Assembly: GCF_021739485.1 (NCBI RefSeq)
Contig: NZ_JAJFNK010000009.1
Location: 89,364 to 153,363 of the forward strand
DNA from: Alicyclobacillus tolerans
GTDB lineage: Bacteria; Bacillota; Bacilli; Alicyclobacillales; Alicyclobacillaceae
Direction: 5' to 3'
Length of the DNA: 64,000 nt
In this document: positions 8,380 to 16,951 of the stretch, in pieces
Position numbering within the stretch: position 1 is the stretch's first letter
Layout: each line of letters begins with the position of its first letter
Program-made: the position numbers and the translations under genes
The notes under the pieces: model-generated
The model's input: the letters and a program-made list of their open reading frames with translations, nothing else
Told to the model about the DNA's origin: nothing
The model's database searches: none

Positions 8380-9225
8380 TTGTTCGACGGTGCTCTACTG
8401 GTTTCACTCCGCGAAGGAGTCGAAATTTCTCTTATTTTAGGGATCATCTTTTCGTACCTGCGCAGACTGAACCGCCCAGATGGATTCAAGTTTGTCTGGT
8501 TGGGGACGTTGTTGGCTGCATTGTTAGCCGCGCTAGTCGGAGTGGGACTCTACGTCGTGACGGGCAGTGGTCAAGAATGGGCATACCAGACGTACCTTGA
8601 GGCAAGCGTGATGCTGCTGGCTGTCGTCATCTTGTCGTATATGACGTTTTGGATGAAAAAGAACAGCCGCCTCTTGGGCAAGGACATCCAGCAAAGGATC
8701 CAATCCGCTTTGGATAAGCGGGGGGTAGCTTCTTTAACCTTCTTGGCGTTCATCACCGTGATCCGCGAGGGAATTGAAACCGTCATGTTTTTGCTGGGGC
8801 TCGCATACGAAGGTCACGGACACCCGAGTATGGTCGTGTTGGGCACCGTCGTTGGGTTTGCCATCGCCGCCGTTTTGGGTTGGGTGATTTACAAAGGGAC
8901 GTACAAGGTCAATCTCACCTCGTTTTTTCAAGTTATGGGAACTTTGCTGATTGTCGTTGCGGCAGGTCTTTTGGCGACTGCCATTGGTTCGCTCATCGAA
9001 GCCCACGTCTTAAGCCCAGTGGCTTATGTGTTCAATTGGACTGGAATCTTAAATCAAGACACTGCTGTTGGAGCGGTTCTTCACGCTCTGGTTGGATACT
9101 CCGATCACCCGAGCATCCTGCAGGCAGGGGCATGGGCTGTGTACCTGGTTGTGGCCTTGGTGTTGTACAATCGCCGCAATGACCGCGGCAGCCGACGCCC
9201 CCGTACGGAATCGGTGATGTCGTAG
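8380..9225 (+). CDS. FTR1-family high-affinity iron permease
   Basis: A 281-residue protein with seven or so membrane spans. It carries the two REXXE iron-binding motifs of the FTR1/EfeU family: REGVE at residues 11-15 and REGIE at 129-133. The family takes up ferric (or ferrous, in EfeUOB) iron across the cytoplasmic membrane. TTG 8380 follows AAAGGGGAGGGG by five bases. No EfeO/EfeB partner or multicopper oxidase is adjacent, so it may act alone. A dyad overlaps its promoter. The coding end is followed by a 6-copy short repeat and a bidirectional terminator. Confidence 0.92.
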   Translation: MFDGALLVSLREGVEISLILGIIFSYLRRLNRPDGFKFVWLGTLLAALLAALVGVGLYVVTGSGQEWAYQTYLEASVMLLAVVILSYMTFWMKKNSRLLGKDIQQRIQSALDKRGVASLTFLAFITVIREGIETVMFLLGLAYEGHGHPSMVVLGTVVGFAIAAVLGWVIYKGTYKVNLTSFFQVMGTLLIVVAAGLLATAIGSLIEAHVLSPVAYVFNWTGILNQDTAVGAVLHALVGYSDHPSILQAGAWAVYLVVALVLYNRRNDRGSRRPRTESVMS

Positions 9226-9239
9226 GCTTTTGCGCACCC

Positions 9240-9324
9240 ATAAGAAACGGCCGATAAGAAACGGGATTGATAAGAATCGGATTGATAAGAAACGGATCGA
9301 TAAGAACGGTCCATAAGAAATGGG
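9240..9324. repeat. Six-copy TAAGAA-type short tandem repeat
   Basis: TAAGAA followed by AYGG or ACGG occurs at 9241, 9255, 9271, 9286, 9301 and 9315, a 14-16 bp period, directly after the FTR1 gene. Copies differ by single bases. Confidence 0.92.
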
Positions 9325-9358
9325 AACCCCCAGTCTTCAAAGCGGGAGTTCCCATTTG
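9316..9358. terminator. Bidirectional terminator between FTR1 and tpx
   Basis: AAATGGGAAC pairs with GTTCCCATTT, with T-rich (plus) and A/T-rich (minus) flanks. It lies between convergent genes and its left arm merges into the last copy of the TAAGAA repeat. Confidence 0.85.
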
Positions 9359-9415
9359 TTGTTTGTGTACAAACGGTCCGGTTCGCCAAAAAAGCCCGGT
9401 TTTTCGCAAATAGAC

Positions 9416-9934
9416 TTAGTTGGCGGCTTTTGCAGCAGCGAGAGCCGCTTCGTAATCCGGATGCTGTGTCACTTCCGGCACGTATTGGGCATAGGTGACT
9501 TTGTCGTTTGAATCAACCACGAACACTGCGCGGCATTCCAAACGGTGTTCTTTCATGTAGGTACCGTACGCAGTGCCGAAGGACATGCTCAGGTGGTCGG
9601 AAAGGGTTTGCACTTGTTCGATGCCTGCCGCGCCGCACCAGCGCTTTTGAGCAAACGGAAGGTCTGCGCTAATCGTCAAAATCGCGACTTTGTCGCCGAG
9701 ATTTGCGGCTTCCTCGTTAAAACGCCGGGTTTGAGCGTCGCAAACACCAGTGTCAAGGGACGGAACGACACTGATTAAACGCACTTTCCCTTTGGAATTA
9801 TCCAAAGTGACCGTCGAACGGTCATTCGCTAACACTTCAAAGTTCGGCGCGCTGTCGCCAACTTTAATTTCCGGACCCACGAGGGTGACCGGCTTGCCGC
9901 CAAACGTTACAACACCTTTGCGCTCTTGCGCCAT
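9416..9934 (-). CDS. tpx: Thiol peroxidase Tpx
   Basis: A 172-residue atypical two-Cys peroxiredoxin that reduces hydroperoxides using thioredoxin. The peroxidatic Cys65 sits in SLDTGVCDAQTRRF and the resolving Cys100 in KRWCGAAG, the spacing expected of bacterial Tpx. The N-terminus MAQERKGVVTFGGKPVTL is family-typical. ATG 9934 has AAGGAAG seven bases upstream; longer in-frame starts lack a site. Cytosolic and monocistronic, convergent with the FTR1 gene. Confidence 0.96.
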   Translation of the reverse strand: MAQERKGVVTFGGKPVTLVGPEIKVGDSAPNFEVLANDRSTVTLDNSKGKVRLISVVPSLDTGVCDAQTRRFNEEAANLGDKVAILTISADLPFAQKRWCGAAGIEQVQTLSDHLSMSFGTAYGTYMKEHRLECRAVFVVDSNDKVTYAQYVPEVTQHPDYEAALAAAKAAN

Positions 9935-10059
9935 AGTTATCTTCCTTTCGTGCAAGTTTCTACCACAGAAAACCGTGGACACGTTCATGATATCACACTG
10001 GCAAACCTGGGGAGCCGAAAAACCAACATAAATCTTCCTGGCTTGCTACAAACTTTGCA

Positions 10060-10088
10060 TTGTTTAAGCGCCGGAAGCTTGATAGATT
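10060..10088 (+). promoter_or_regulatory. Candidate promoter of riboswitch/NlpC-P60 transcript
   Basis: TTGTTT (10060-10065) and TAGATT (10083-10088) are 17 bp apart and just upstream of the riboswitch. Confidence 0.4.
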
Positions 10089-10105
10089 GATACATGCGAT
10101 TTGTC

Positions 10106-10256
10106 GTCCACGACGCAGCTCGCAAAAATAAGCCGAATCCTGTTTTTCAGGTACGGGGGATTACATCGAAAGATGTTTTGGGGTGAAGGTGCTGAATGTC
10201 GTCAGCGCCAGGGTCTATCCTCGACCCGAACCCGTCAACTAACCTCGGAGGCGAAT
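10106..10256 (+). ncRNA. ydaO/yuaA-type cyclic-di-AMP riboswitch
   Basis: The conserved blocks of the ydaO class appear in order: GCCGAATCCT, ACGGGGGATTACA, TTTTGGGGTGAA, ACCCGAACCCGTCA and CTAACCTCGGAGGC. The closing GCC/GGC helix is visible. This class senses c-di-AMP and usually shuts off cell-wall hydrolase or potassium-transport genes. Here it precedes a secreted NlpC/P60 hydrolase, the classic arrangement. The spacer after the aptamer leads directly into the GAGGAGG ribosome site. Confidence 0.95.
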
Positions 10257-10275
10257 TGAGGAGGATTTTTGCTAT

Positions 10276-10854
10276 ATGTTTCAAAAGTCTGCTCTGAAAC
10301 GATGGCTGCTGTCCGGAACGGTGTTGGCCACTCTTTCCGGGTTCCCCCTGATAGCTCCTTTGACTGCACAAGCACAGACCGTTTCTAATGCTGGTTATCA
10401 TACAAGCGCACAGTTGCCCCCTGGTGTACGCATGGACCCGAGGATTCGTCCGTTGGCGTCGAGAAACGCAAGCTGGCAGCAAAAGTTCGATGCAGTACAG
10501 CGTGTCGCCCAAAGCAAGTTGGGAACTCCCTATCGCTGGGGTCACAACGAGGACCGCGGGCAGTACGGTTTTGACTGCTCTAACTTTACCGCGTACGTAT
10601 ACCACCATGCCTTAGGATATAAAATCAGCGGTGCGTCTCAAGTGCAGAACCATTCTGTAGGATGGCGCGTTCCAAAGAGCGCTATGCGCCCCGGTGACTT
10701 GCTTATTTTTGAAAATGGCAAACACGTCGGCATCTACGTTGGCAACGGCCGTATGATTGAAGAAGGCGGTGGACTTGGGAAGGTCGGGTACCTTTCGGTG
10801 AGGCCTGGATCTTACTGGGGGAATCATCTGACTGCTGTGAAAAGAATGTTTTAA
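10276..10854 (+). CDS. Secreted NlpC/P60 cell-wall endopeptidase
   Basis: A 192-residue exported protein. A typical signal peptide (basic start, hydrophobic core, ALTAQA-like cleavage region near residue 35) is followed by a short linker and an NlpC/P60 domain. The catalytic Cys lies in YGFDCSNF and the His in GKHVGIYVGNG; GTPYRWGHN precedes the Cys. The family hydrolyses peptidoglycan stem peptides. GAGGAGG lies 11 nt before ATG 10276. It is controlled by the c-di-AMP riboswitch just upstream and ended by a strong terminator, so it is monocistronic. Confidence 0.95.
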   Translation: MFQKSALKRWLLSGTVLATLSGFPLIAPLTAQAQTVSNAGYHTSAQLPPGVRMDPRIRPLASRNASWQQKFDAVQRVAQSKLGTPYRWGHNEDRGQYGFDCSNFTAYVYHHALGYKISGASQVQNHSVGWRVPKSAMRPGDLLIFENGKHVGIYVGNGRMIEEGGGLGKVGYLSVRPGSYWGNHLTAVKRMF

Positions 10855-10871
10855 ACGAACGAGAATATGAA

Positions 10872-10918
10872 AGCCCGGTGGACAAGCCTAAACCGTCCAC
10901 CGGGTTGTTTGGGTTTTT
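10872..10918 (+). terminator. Terminator after NlpC/P60 gene
   Basis: CCCGGTGGAC pairs with GTCCACCGGG across an 11-nt loop, followed by a T-rich run. Confidence 0.9.
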
Positions 10919-11017
10919 GCCTCAAAATGAGCAAATTCGGGCTTTTCACTTCGCAAATGACATACGGTCAATAAAAACGTAGTCTTTACGTACTACTCTT
11001 ACGTGGCTCATGGGATT

Positions 11018-11046
11018 TTTAAATAGGACAATCGATATAGTATAAT
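11018..11046 (+). promoter_or_regulatory. Promoter of citrate synthase gene
   Basis: A perfect TATAAT lies at 11041-11046 with a weak TTTAAA -35-like box 17 bp upstream. Repeated ACGTA/TTACGT half-sites between 10978 and 11005 may be an operator. Confidence 0.5.
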
Positions 11047-11135
11047 GAACAATGTATTGCGGACGGCCGATGGATACAGCATAGGGTTGGGTAGTGGAGT
11101 GTCAGGGCTCAGCGCCCAAGAGAGGAGGAACATCC

Positions 11136-12275
11136 ATGACCAAAGAATCATCATCGTTTGCAGCAGGTTTGGAGGATGTTGTTGCTAATACTTCCGAAAT
11201 CTGCTTGGTCGATGGCCGCGAAGGACGGCTTGTTTATCAAGGATACGACATTCACGACTTGGTGAACGGCAACTCCAGCTTTGAAGAAGTGGTTTACCTG
11301 TTGTGGCATGGAGAACTGCCAAAGCAGGGAGAATTAGAAAACTTTACTCGTACAATCGCCTCACAAAGAGCCCTTCATCCCCAGGTACTACAATTTCTTC
11401 ACGAGGTGCCTAAAGACTCTAATGCCATGGAAGTACTGCGGACGGCAGTTTCGTATGCAGCACTGTACGACCCGGATAACGGTGACGAATCCATGGAAGC
11501 GAATATTCGTAAAGCCACGCGTTTGGTGGCACAACTGCCGACGATGGTCGGAACTTTTGAACGCATTCGGCAAGGACTTGAGCCGGTTGCGCCGGACAGC
11601 GAACTCGGCAGCGCAGCGGATTTCTTTTACGTATTAACAGGGCAGAAACCCGACGAATTTACCACCAAGGCCTTTAATATTGCTCTGATCCTTCATGCTG
11701 ATCACGAACTCAATGCAAGCACCTTCTCCGCTCGCGTCACAGCGGGCACGCTGTCTGACATGTATTCCGCCATCACCTCCGCCATTGGTACCCTAAAGGG
11801 TCCTCTGCATGGCGGTGCAAATGAACAAGTGATGCGGATGTTGTTGGAAATCGGGGACACTTCTAAGGCAGAAGCGTGGATCGAAAAAGCGTTAGACGAA
11901 AAGAAAAAGATCATGGGCTTCGGACACCGCGTCTACCGCACTGAAGACCCGCGAGCGACCCATCTGCGCGTGTTGAGCAAGGAAGCCGGAGAGCGCATTG
12001 GCGAAACCAAATGGTTTGAAATGTCTCAAATCGTTGAGCGCATTGTCAAGGAGAAGAAAGGCCTCAACCCCAATGTGGACTTTTACTCTGCTTCGATGTA
12101 TTACGCGCTCGGTTTGCCAACTCACCTGTTTACTCCCATTTTTGCATGCAGCCGCATTTCGGGCTGGACGGCTCATGTACTCGAACAATACCGCAATAAC
12201 CGTTTAATCCGCCCTCGCGCTGAATACACAGGCCCGACACACCGTACGTTCGTACCATTGAATCAACGCGGATAA
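11136..12275 (+). CDS. Citrate synthase (or 2-methylcitrate synthase)
   Basis: A 379-residue dimeric-type bacterial citrate synthase that condenses acetyl-CoA with oxaloacetate in the TCA cycle. Catalytic residues are His225 (GPLHGGANE), His264 (FGHRVY) and Asp315 (NPNVDFYSA). HADHELNAS and an Arg-rich CoA region are also present. The length and the start (EDVVANTSEICLVDG) match the CitZ/CitA/MmgD group of Gram-positives, so 2-methylcitrate synthase cannot be excluded. ATG 11136 follows GAGAGGAGG. No icd/mdh operon follows here. The gene end is duplicated just after the stop. Confidence 0.94.
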   Translation: MTKESSSFAAGLEDVVANTSEICLVDGREGRLVYQGYDIHDLVNGNSSFEEVVYLLWHGELPKQGELENFTRTIASQRALHPQVLQFLHEVPKDSNAMEVLRTAVSYAALYDPDNGDESMEANIRKATRLVAQLPTMVGTFERIRQGLEPVAPDSELGSAADFFYVLTGQKPDEFTTKAFNIALILHADHELNASTFSARVTAGTLSDMYSAITSAIGTLKGPLHGGANEQVMRMLLEIGDTSKAEAWIEKALDEKKKIMGFGHRVYRTEDPRATHLRVLSKEAGERIGETKWFEMSQIVERIVKEKKGLNPNVDFYSASMYYALGLPTHLFTPIFACSRISGWTAHVLEQYRNNRLIRPRAEYTGPTHRTFVPLNQRG

Positions 12276-12307
12276 GGAACCGTTTTGGATCAACGCCGAT
12301 AAGGACC
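12262..12307. repeat. Tandem duplication spanning the citrate synthase stop
   Basis: ATCAACGC-[GC]-GATAAGGA occurs at 12262 and 12289 (27-bp period). The first copy contains the TAA stop of the gene. Confidence 0.85.
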
Positions 12308-12415
12308 CCGTTTGCGCGGATTCTTACCTGGCAGCAATCGACAACTCTTAGCAGGATGTGTCAGTGTATGGACATCCCCTGTGGGCACAATAAGTCTCAC
12401 AAGGGGGTGAACAAA

Positions 12416-12631
12416 TTGGCACAAGGACAAAAGCGAAACACGTTGGTGGTTACCGGAGCTGCAAAAGCTTTGGACCAGCTCAAGTACGAAGTGGCTTCTG
12501 AACTTGGCATTAACACTCCGCAAGACGGGTACTGGGGTACCATGGCTACCCGCGACACCGGGGCGATTGGTGGAAACATCACCCGGAAACTCGTGGCCTT
12601 GGCTGAACAACAGTTGGCCGGCCGTCAATAA
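12416..12631 (+). CDS. Alpha/beta-type small acid-soluble spore protein (SASP)
   Basis: A 71-residue DNA-binding spore protein that coats and protects the chromosome in the dormant spore. The germination-protease site region KYEVASELGI and the second conserved block GYWGTMATRDTGAIGGNITR identify the family. TTG 12416 follows AAGGGGGTGA by five bases; the longer frame upstream lacks a site. Expected to be expressed late in the forespore under sigma-G. A strong terminator follows. Confidence 0.95.
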   Translation: MAQGQKRNTLVVTGAAKALDQLKYEVASELGINTPQDGYWGTMATRDTGAIGGNITRKLVALAEQQLAGRQ

Positions 12632-12656
12632 TTGAAGTCAATAAGATTGTTCCTAA

Positions 12657-12690
12657 GAAGGCCCGGCGCGACAGCGTCGGGCCTTCTCTG
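12657..12690 (+). terminator. Terminator after SASP gene
   Basis: GAAGGCCCGGCGC pairs with GCGTCGGGCCTTC; T content of the tail is low. Confidence 0.82.
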
Positions 12691-12831
12691 CGTAACCCCT
12701 GCTGTTGGACAATGGCTTTATGCAAACAGTCCGCGCGTCAGCGAAAGTGTCAAGTTCCTGCCAAACGCCCGGAACTGTTGAGGTTGCGGTCGACCAACCA
12801 AGCGACCCGTCGCCAATGTCGTTCATTCAAC

Positions 12832-12879
12832 ATAAAGAAGCCGTCCCGGTGGCAGTTCGGTGAACTGCCTTGGGACGGC
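12832..12879 (-). terminator. Terminator of the CBS-protein gene
   Basis: On the minus strand GCCGTCCCAAGGCAGTTC pairs with GAACTGCCACCGGGACGGC, then TTCTTTATG. The 12700-12830 stretch beyond it shows no convincing gene. Confidence 0.8.
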
Positions 12880-12923
12880 CCAATTCGGTTAAATGGGTTA
12901 AGTGAGACTGGCGCGGGCTGGTG

Positions 12924-13358
12924 TTATTGAAGCGCGTTTTGTGACTGTGTCGGTTGGGAAATCCGGCTGAGTGCATCCCCGGCTTCGTTGACGTGGATAT
13001 CGACGGTGGCCAGGTCCGCAATTGCGCAAATACCAACTAGGTTGCCGCTGGCATCTACAATGGGAAGTCGGCGAATTTGGTTCTGCGCCATGATGTCGGC
13101 GGCTTCGTGAGCGTCAGTGTCGGGTGTACAGGTGACAACCTGGTGAGACATGACTTCGTTGATTTTCGAGTTAAAACTGCCTTTCGCTACGGCTTTTAAC
13201 ACGATGTCGCGGTCTGTGACGATACCCACGACCCGTTTGCCTTCACAAACCGGCACGGACCCAACGTTCATGGATTCCATAATCTGCGCTGCTTTTTGGA
13301 GAGAATCCGACGGCTGCACAGAAGAAACGTTGGAGGTCATCAGGTCTTTAATTTTCAC
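12924..13358 (-). CDS. CBS-domain protein (pair of CBS motifs)
   Basis: A 144-residue protein made of two CBS motifs, forming one Bateman module: residues 1-60 (KIKDLMTSNVSSVQPSDSL, VVGIVTDRDIVLKA) and 65-130 (INEVMSHQVVTCTPDTD, IRRLPIVDASGNLVGI). Such modules bind adenine nucleotides or S-adenosyl compounds and regulate partners. No effector domain is attached. GTG 13358 follows AAGGGGGC by seven bases. Monocistronic with its own terminator. Confidence 0.92.
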   Translation of the reverse strand: MKIKDLMTSNVSSVQPSDSLQKAAQIMESMNVGSVPVCEGKRVVGIVTDRDIVLKAVAKGSFNSKINEVMSHQVVTCTPDTDAHEAADIMAQNQIRRLPIVDASGNLVGICAIADLATVDIHVNEAGDALSRISQPTQSQNALQ

Positions 13359-13434
13359 TGCGTTGCCCCCTTGTTTTTGGTGAATCGCAATTCCGTTGGC
13401 TATTATGCGCAATTCACGCGGGGTCTATGTTGGG

Positions 13435-13788
13435 CTAACTTTTCCGCCACTGGAGCACGTCTTGCACAGACAGATACATTCCCCATGCTCCGCAAACCAA
13501 GTGCAATGCCGTTTCTGCCGGCTCCGACGAGCCCAGCCATGAATTCTTTACAGTAAGTCCCCAGACGCCCCACATAAACAATAAAAACCCTAAACCCAAC
13601 GCACTTGTAACGGCATAACGCGTGCGCGACCTGGCACCTGCCATGCCTAACAGTCCTAAGGCAACGCTGAGAAAGCTGTCCACAGGGGACATTCGGGCGT
13701 AGTCCCCGACCTGACCCGTCCAAAGTCCCAGGACCCCGAGAATAAAAAACAGCCACCCGCACAGACGGTTGTACAATGGTGCGAACAT
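13435..13788 (-). CDS. Four-span membrane protein of unknown function
   Basis: 117 residues with four hydrophobic segments (LCGWLFFILGVLGLW; FLSVALGLLGMAGA; SALGLGFLLFMWGVWGL; ALHLVCGAWGMYLSV). Size and layout resemble small DUF4383-like membrane proteins, but I am not sure of the family. ATG 13788 follows AGAAGGGA. No informative neighbours. Confidence 0.68.
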   Translation of the reverse strand: MFAPLYNRLCGWLFFILGVLGLWTGQVGDYARMSPVDSFLSVALGLLGMAGARSRTRYAVTSALGLGFLLFMWGVWGLTVKNSWLGSSEPAETALHLVCGAWGMYLSVQDVLQWRKS

Positions 13789-13948
13789 GAGTATATCCCT
13801 TCTCCCGTGTCCACAAATTCCAGTCCCTGATACATATGTGGAAATGGGACGAACTATGATGGATCACTTTTGCTCTGCCCGGCGAACACGCGTGTATATT
13901 CGCGTTCAAGGATTTGCATCTTAACGGAAAAAGGGGGTGCAAGACGTT

Positions 13949-14206
13949 ATGTCGCAAAGACCTGTAGATGACGAAAACATTCCTCCATGGAGGGAAACTC
14001 CGCTTGACCATTGGAGTACGGACATTGACCCAACCATCATGGCAGGAGACGAATGGGTTGACAACTCGGCGGATTCCGACCCTGGGTCGCGGCGCATTGC
14101 CCAAGAACAAGGCGGTACAAGGGTTTATGAACGTTTCATGCATCCCACCATCGATACGAATTATGGACTGGACGACGACGTATTTACGTCCGAAGGCGAA
14201 GAGTAG
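13949..14206 (+). CDS. DUF3905-like small acidic protein
   Basis: 85 residues, acidic. The segment DHWSTDIDPTIMAGDEWVDN and the later FMHPTIDTNYG resemble DUF3905 proteins found in spore-forming Bacillales, whose function is unknown. The match is from memory of the family pattern. ATG 13949 follows AAGGGGGTG; a GTG at 13937 overlaps that site and is less likely. Confidence 0.62.
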   Translation: MSQRPVDDENIPPWRETPLDHWSTDIDPTIMAGDEWVDNSADSDPGSRRIAQEQGGTRVYERFMHPTIDTNYGLDDDVFTSEGEE

Positions 14207-14408
14207 CCAATACACGGCAACGGATCCAACCGTCTCGGCCGAGTGGTCGCCCTGAGCTGCAGAGCATGGGATCAAATACGGGCTCAATTGCGAACAGGCA
14301 GGTATAAAAAGGAACTATGGTGACAGATTACAATTGTAGTCTGACATATCCTTGCCGCGAGCAGCCTTGCCTCGACGTTCGTTGTCCAGAAAGAGTCTTC
14401 CCTCGGAG

Positions 14409-14430
14409 CCTTGACCACGCCTTGACCACA
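14409..14430. repeat. 11-bp tandem duplication before a ribosome site
   Basis: CCTTGACCACG / CCTTGACCACA are adjacent and run into AAGGAGG of the next gene. Confidence 0.8.
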
Positions 14431-14443
14431 AGGAGGAAATACG

Positions 14444-15064
14444 ATGCAAGACATTATTCATGAACTGCATCAATTGCAGCAACAAGTTCAACAACTCAAC
14501 ATGGACATTCAAAACGTACAGAACCGCTTGCAGTTCATCACCAATCAGGTTCAATCGAGACATATTCAAATGTCCCCGGGTCAGCCTGGGAATTACGGCC
14601 AACAAACGTACCAACCTCGACCCTCTTACGGGTCTCAGTACGTTGCACCCACGCCGTCCGCCGCGTATGGCTCAGCTTACGTGAGTTCTACGGGCAATCG
14701 GTTAAGCGACCGGGGCAATGCTGGAGAGACCCGCAGTTTCCCGGCTCAAACTCAAGTGACTGGGTCTGGAATGGCTTCAAGCAGCTACTCGTCGAGTGCG
14801 GCTCATAATCCAGCTGGCCGTTCGTATGCGGGTTCTTCCCAAGGCGCAGGGCAAATGAACGCAGGGCAAATCAGCGGACGGTCATCGGGTATAACTCAGT
14901 CATCCGTCGGACAAATGTCTTCCGGTAACCCGTCGCAAAGTGCACCACAAGCAGACAGCGTGAACCGTCAGGCCCTGCAATCGGTCATGGCCGCCGATCA
15001 GTTTTCCAAGGACCAGGCCCCCGGACGCCAGTCTGAATTCTCGAGCTATGGCCGCACCTTATAA
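14444..15064 (+). CDS. Coiled-coil plus low-complexity protein, possibly spore surface
   Basis: 206 residues. The first 40 form a Gln-rich coiled coil (HELHQLQQQVQQLNMDIQNV). The rest is low complexity, rich in Ser, Gly, Gln, Tyr and Ala, with repeated GQMNAGQISG-like units. No signal peptide. Composition resembles spore coat or other self-assembling proteins, but that is inference; no family recognised. ATG 14444 follows AAGGAGG. A terminator follows. Confidence 0.7.
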   Translation: MQDIIHELHQLQQQVQQLNMDIQNVQNRLQFITNQVQSRHIQMSPGQPGNYGQQTYQPRPSYGSQYVAPTPSAAYGSAYVSSTGNRLSDRGNAGETRSFPAQTQVTGSGMASSSYSSSAAHNPAGRSYAGSSQGAGQMNAGQISGRSSGITQSSVGQMSSGNPSQSAPQADSVNRQALQSVMAADQFSKDQAPGRQSEFSSYGRTL

Positions 15065-15165
15065 GCGCGCCAAGTAAGGGCATCCAGGGCTAGGCCTCCG
15101 AACCAGAAAAAACGAATCAAAAATCCGGTGTCACTTCGGGATGATGAAGACATCATGAGTTTTGG

Positions 15166-15206
15166 CAAAGGCGGGGGTGCGTGGCCCTCGCCTGTTTTTC
15201 GTTTGT
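15166..15206 (+). terminator. Terminator upstream of efflux operon
   Basis: AGGCGGGGGTG... pairs with CCCTCGCCT, followed by GTTTTTCG. Confidence 0.75.
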
Positions 15207-15257
15207 AGTGTATGTTAAGCATAAATCGGTTTATTTTGGTGGATAGGCAGTGATGAC

Positions 15258-16262
15258 ATGCAGGCAGGTGAGAACACAAAAACGAGATGGCGGGTATGGG
15301 TGGCTATTGCTGTCGTCATTGTGGTCATCGGGGCAATTGCCTTTCAAGTCTTTCGCACGAAGCAAACGCAGGTTTCACTCGTCACCGTCACGCGCAGAAC
15401 GATGCAAAACAAAGTGTTCGGTTCAGGCACTGTCCGTCCGGTACAAAAGCAGTTAATCATGCCAGGGAGCCTTTCCTCCACGCAGTACCAAATTGACGTA
15501 AAGGCAGGCGATCGCGTTCACGTCGGACAGGCCCTCGTGTCGACGCCCAACAGTACCGCGGCCGCTGCGGTGACTGCGGCCCGTGCATCCGTGGCGTCTG
15601 CCAAAAGCCTTCTTGCAGCCGGATTGCCGTCGGCGGCGGCGACATTGGCCCAGGCTCAAGCCCAGCTTTCACAGGCTGAGGCCGCCTACGCTGCGACTGT
15701 GGTGCGGGCCCAAATTGACGGAATGGCGATCATGGTCAATCCCAATGGAGTGGACAGCAACGGAAACCAGGTTCCTCTTGTCGAAGTCGTCAGTGCGGCC
15801 AAAAAAATTGTGGTCAATGTGTCGGAAGCGGATGCGGTACATTTGCATCCCGGCCTTTCCGCAAAGATCACCACAGATGCCTACCCTAATCAGACGTGGA
15901 CTGGAAAAATTTCGAGCGTCGCCGGTTATGCCGTGACGAATAGCTCGGGTTCTGGGCAGGTTGAAGTGGATTTGAGCGTCCCGACTTCCTTTGTCGTACC
16001 GTTTGGGTACACCGTGAATGTGAACATCGTCAGCGCGACACACGACAAGGTCCCTGCCATCCCCTATGAGGCCTTGGTGCAGGATGGCAGCGGGTATGCG
16101 GTTTACCAATACAAAAACGGCCGCGTCAACAAGACCCAGGTTACACTCGGAATCACGGGAAACACGTTCGTGGAGGTGACGAAAGGGTTGACGCCGGGTA
16201 TGAAGGTGGTACTGAATCCGCCGTCATCCCTGCAAAGCGGGCAGGCTGTGAACGCCTCATGA
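15258..16262 (+). CDS. Efflux periplasmic-adaptor-type (HlyD/MacA) membrane-fusion protein
   Basis: 334 residues: one N-terminal membrane anchor (VWVAIAVVIVVIGAIAFQVF), then a barrel-sandwich/lipoyl half-motif (VKAGDRVHVGQALVS), an Ala-rich coiled-coil hairpin (residues about 100-145), and beta-barrel plus membrane-proximal domains. In Gram-positives such adaptors pair with MacB-type ABC exporters for peptides, antibiotics or signals. Its stop overlaps the ATPase start (ATGA), so the three genes form one operon. Confidence 0.88.
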   Translation: MQAGENTKTRWRVWVAIAVVIVVIGAIAFQVFRTKQTQVSLVTVTRRTMQNKVFGSGTVRPVQKQLIMPGSLSSTQYQIDVKAGDRVHVGQALVSTPNSTAAAAVTAARASVASAKSLLAAGLPSAAATLAQAQAQLSQAEAAYAATVVRAQIDGMAIMVNPNGVDSNGNQVPLVEVVSAAKKIVVNVSEADAVHLHPGLSAKITTDAYPNQTWTGKISSVAGYAVTNSSGSGQVEVDLSVPTSFVVPFGYTVNVNIVSATHDKVPAIPYEALVQDGSGYAVYQYKNGRVNKTQVTLGITGNTFVEVTKGLTPGMKVVLNPPSSLQSGQAVNAS

Positions 16263-16951
16263 TTGAGTTGCTTGGCATCACAAAGTCATATTTAATGGGC
16301 GGGTCCAAATTAACCGTCTTAAGGGACATTGACCTTGCCATTGAAGACGGCGAATTTGTTTCTATCATGGGCCCGTCTGGAAGCGGCAAATCGACCTTAA
16401 TGAACATCCTTGGCTGCTTGGATACTCCGACTCAAGGCGAGTACCGTTTACGTGGCAGACCGGTTCAAAGTTTGGATTCGGATGCCCTCGCACACATTCG
16501 AAATCGCGAAATCGGGTTTGTGTTTCAAAACTTTCATCTGCTCCCTCGGATGACGGCTTTAAAAAATGTAGAACTCCCGATGGTTTACAAGGGGCTTTCG
16601 CGCAGGCAGCGAAGCGATCGGGCCGTGGAACTGCTCCAACGAGTCGGACTATCCGACAGGGCCGATCACCTTCCTCAGGCACTTTCAGGAGGCCAAAAGC
16701 AAAGGGTCGCGATCGCGAGAGCTCTGGCCAACGAGCCAACCATCTTGCTTGCCGACGAGCCGACAGGGGCTTTGGACTCCGTCACGGGCAAAGAGATCCT
16801 GGGGATTTTTTCGGCGTTGAATCAAACCGGTGTGACTGTCGTCGTGATTACCCACGATGAATCCGTGGCTTCGTACGCAAACCGAGTCATTCGATTGAAG
16901 GATGGGCGAGTTATCGCCGATGAACGGGGGGCGAGTCATGATTCTTTCTGA
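16259..16951 (+). CDS. ABC transporter ATP-binding protein (MacB/LolD type)
   Basis: 230 residues. Walker [10 protein letters not shown] at 38-46, the signature [15 protein letters not shown], Walker [13 protein letters not shown] and the H-loop VVITHD are all intact. It energises the MacB-like permease encoded next, with the adaptor upstream. It overlaps both neighbours. Confidence 0.95.
   Translation: MIELLGITKSYLMGGSKLTVLRDIDLAIEDGEFVSIMGPSGSGKSTLMNILGCLDTPTQGEYRLRGRPVQSLDSDALAHIRNREIGFVFQNFHLLPRMTALKNVELPMVYKGLSRRQRSDRAVELLQRVGLSDRADHLPQALSGGQKQRVAIARALANEPTILLADEPTGALDSVTGKEILGIFSALNQTGVTVVVITHDESVASYANRVIRLKDGRVIADERGASHDSF

Noticed and set aside
9240..9324. The TAAGAA repeat as a CRISPR array
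   Set aside because: Period of only 14-16 bp, no spacers and no cas genes.
12700..12930. A 72-codon plus frame between SASP and CBS genes
   Set aside because: It runs through the CBS-gene terminator and has no ribosome site or protein-like composition.
13403..14287. A 294-codon minus frame over the CBS/DUF3905 region
   Set aside because: It overlaps two better-supported genes and its protein is low quality (many Cys, Arg and His).
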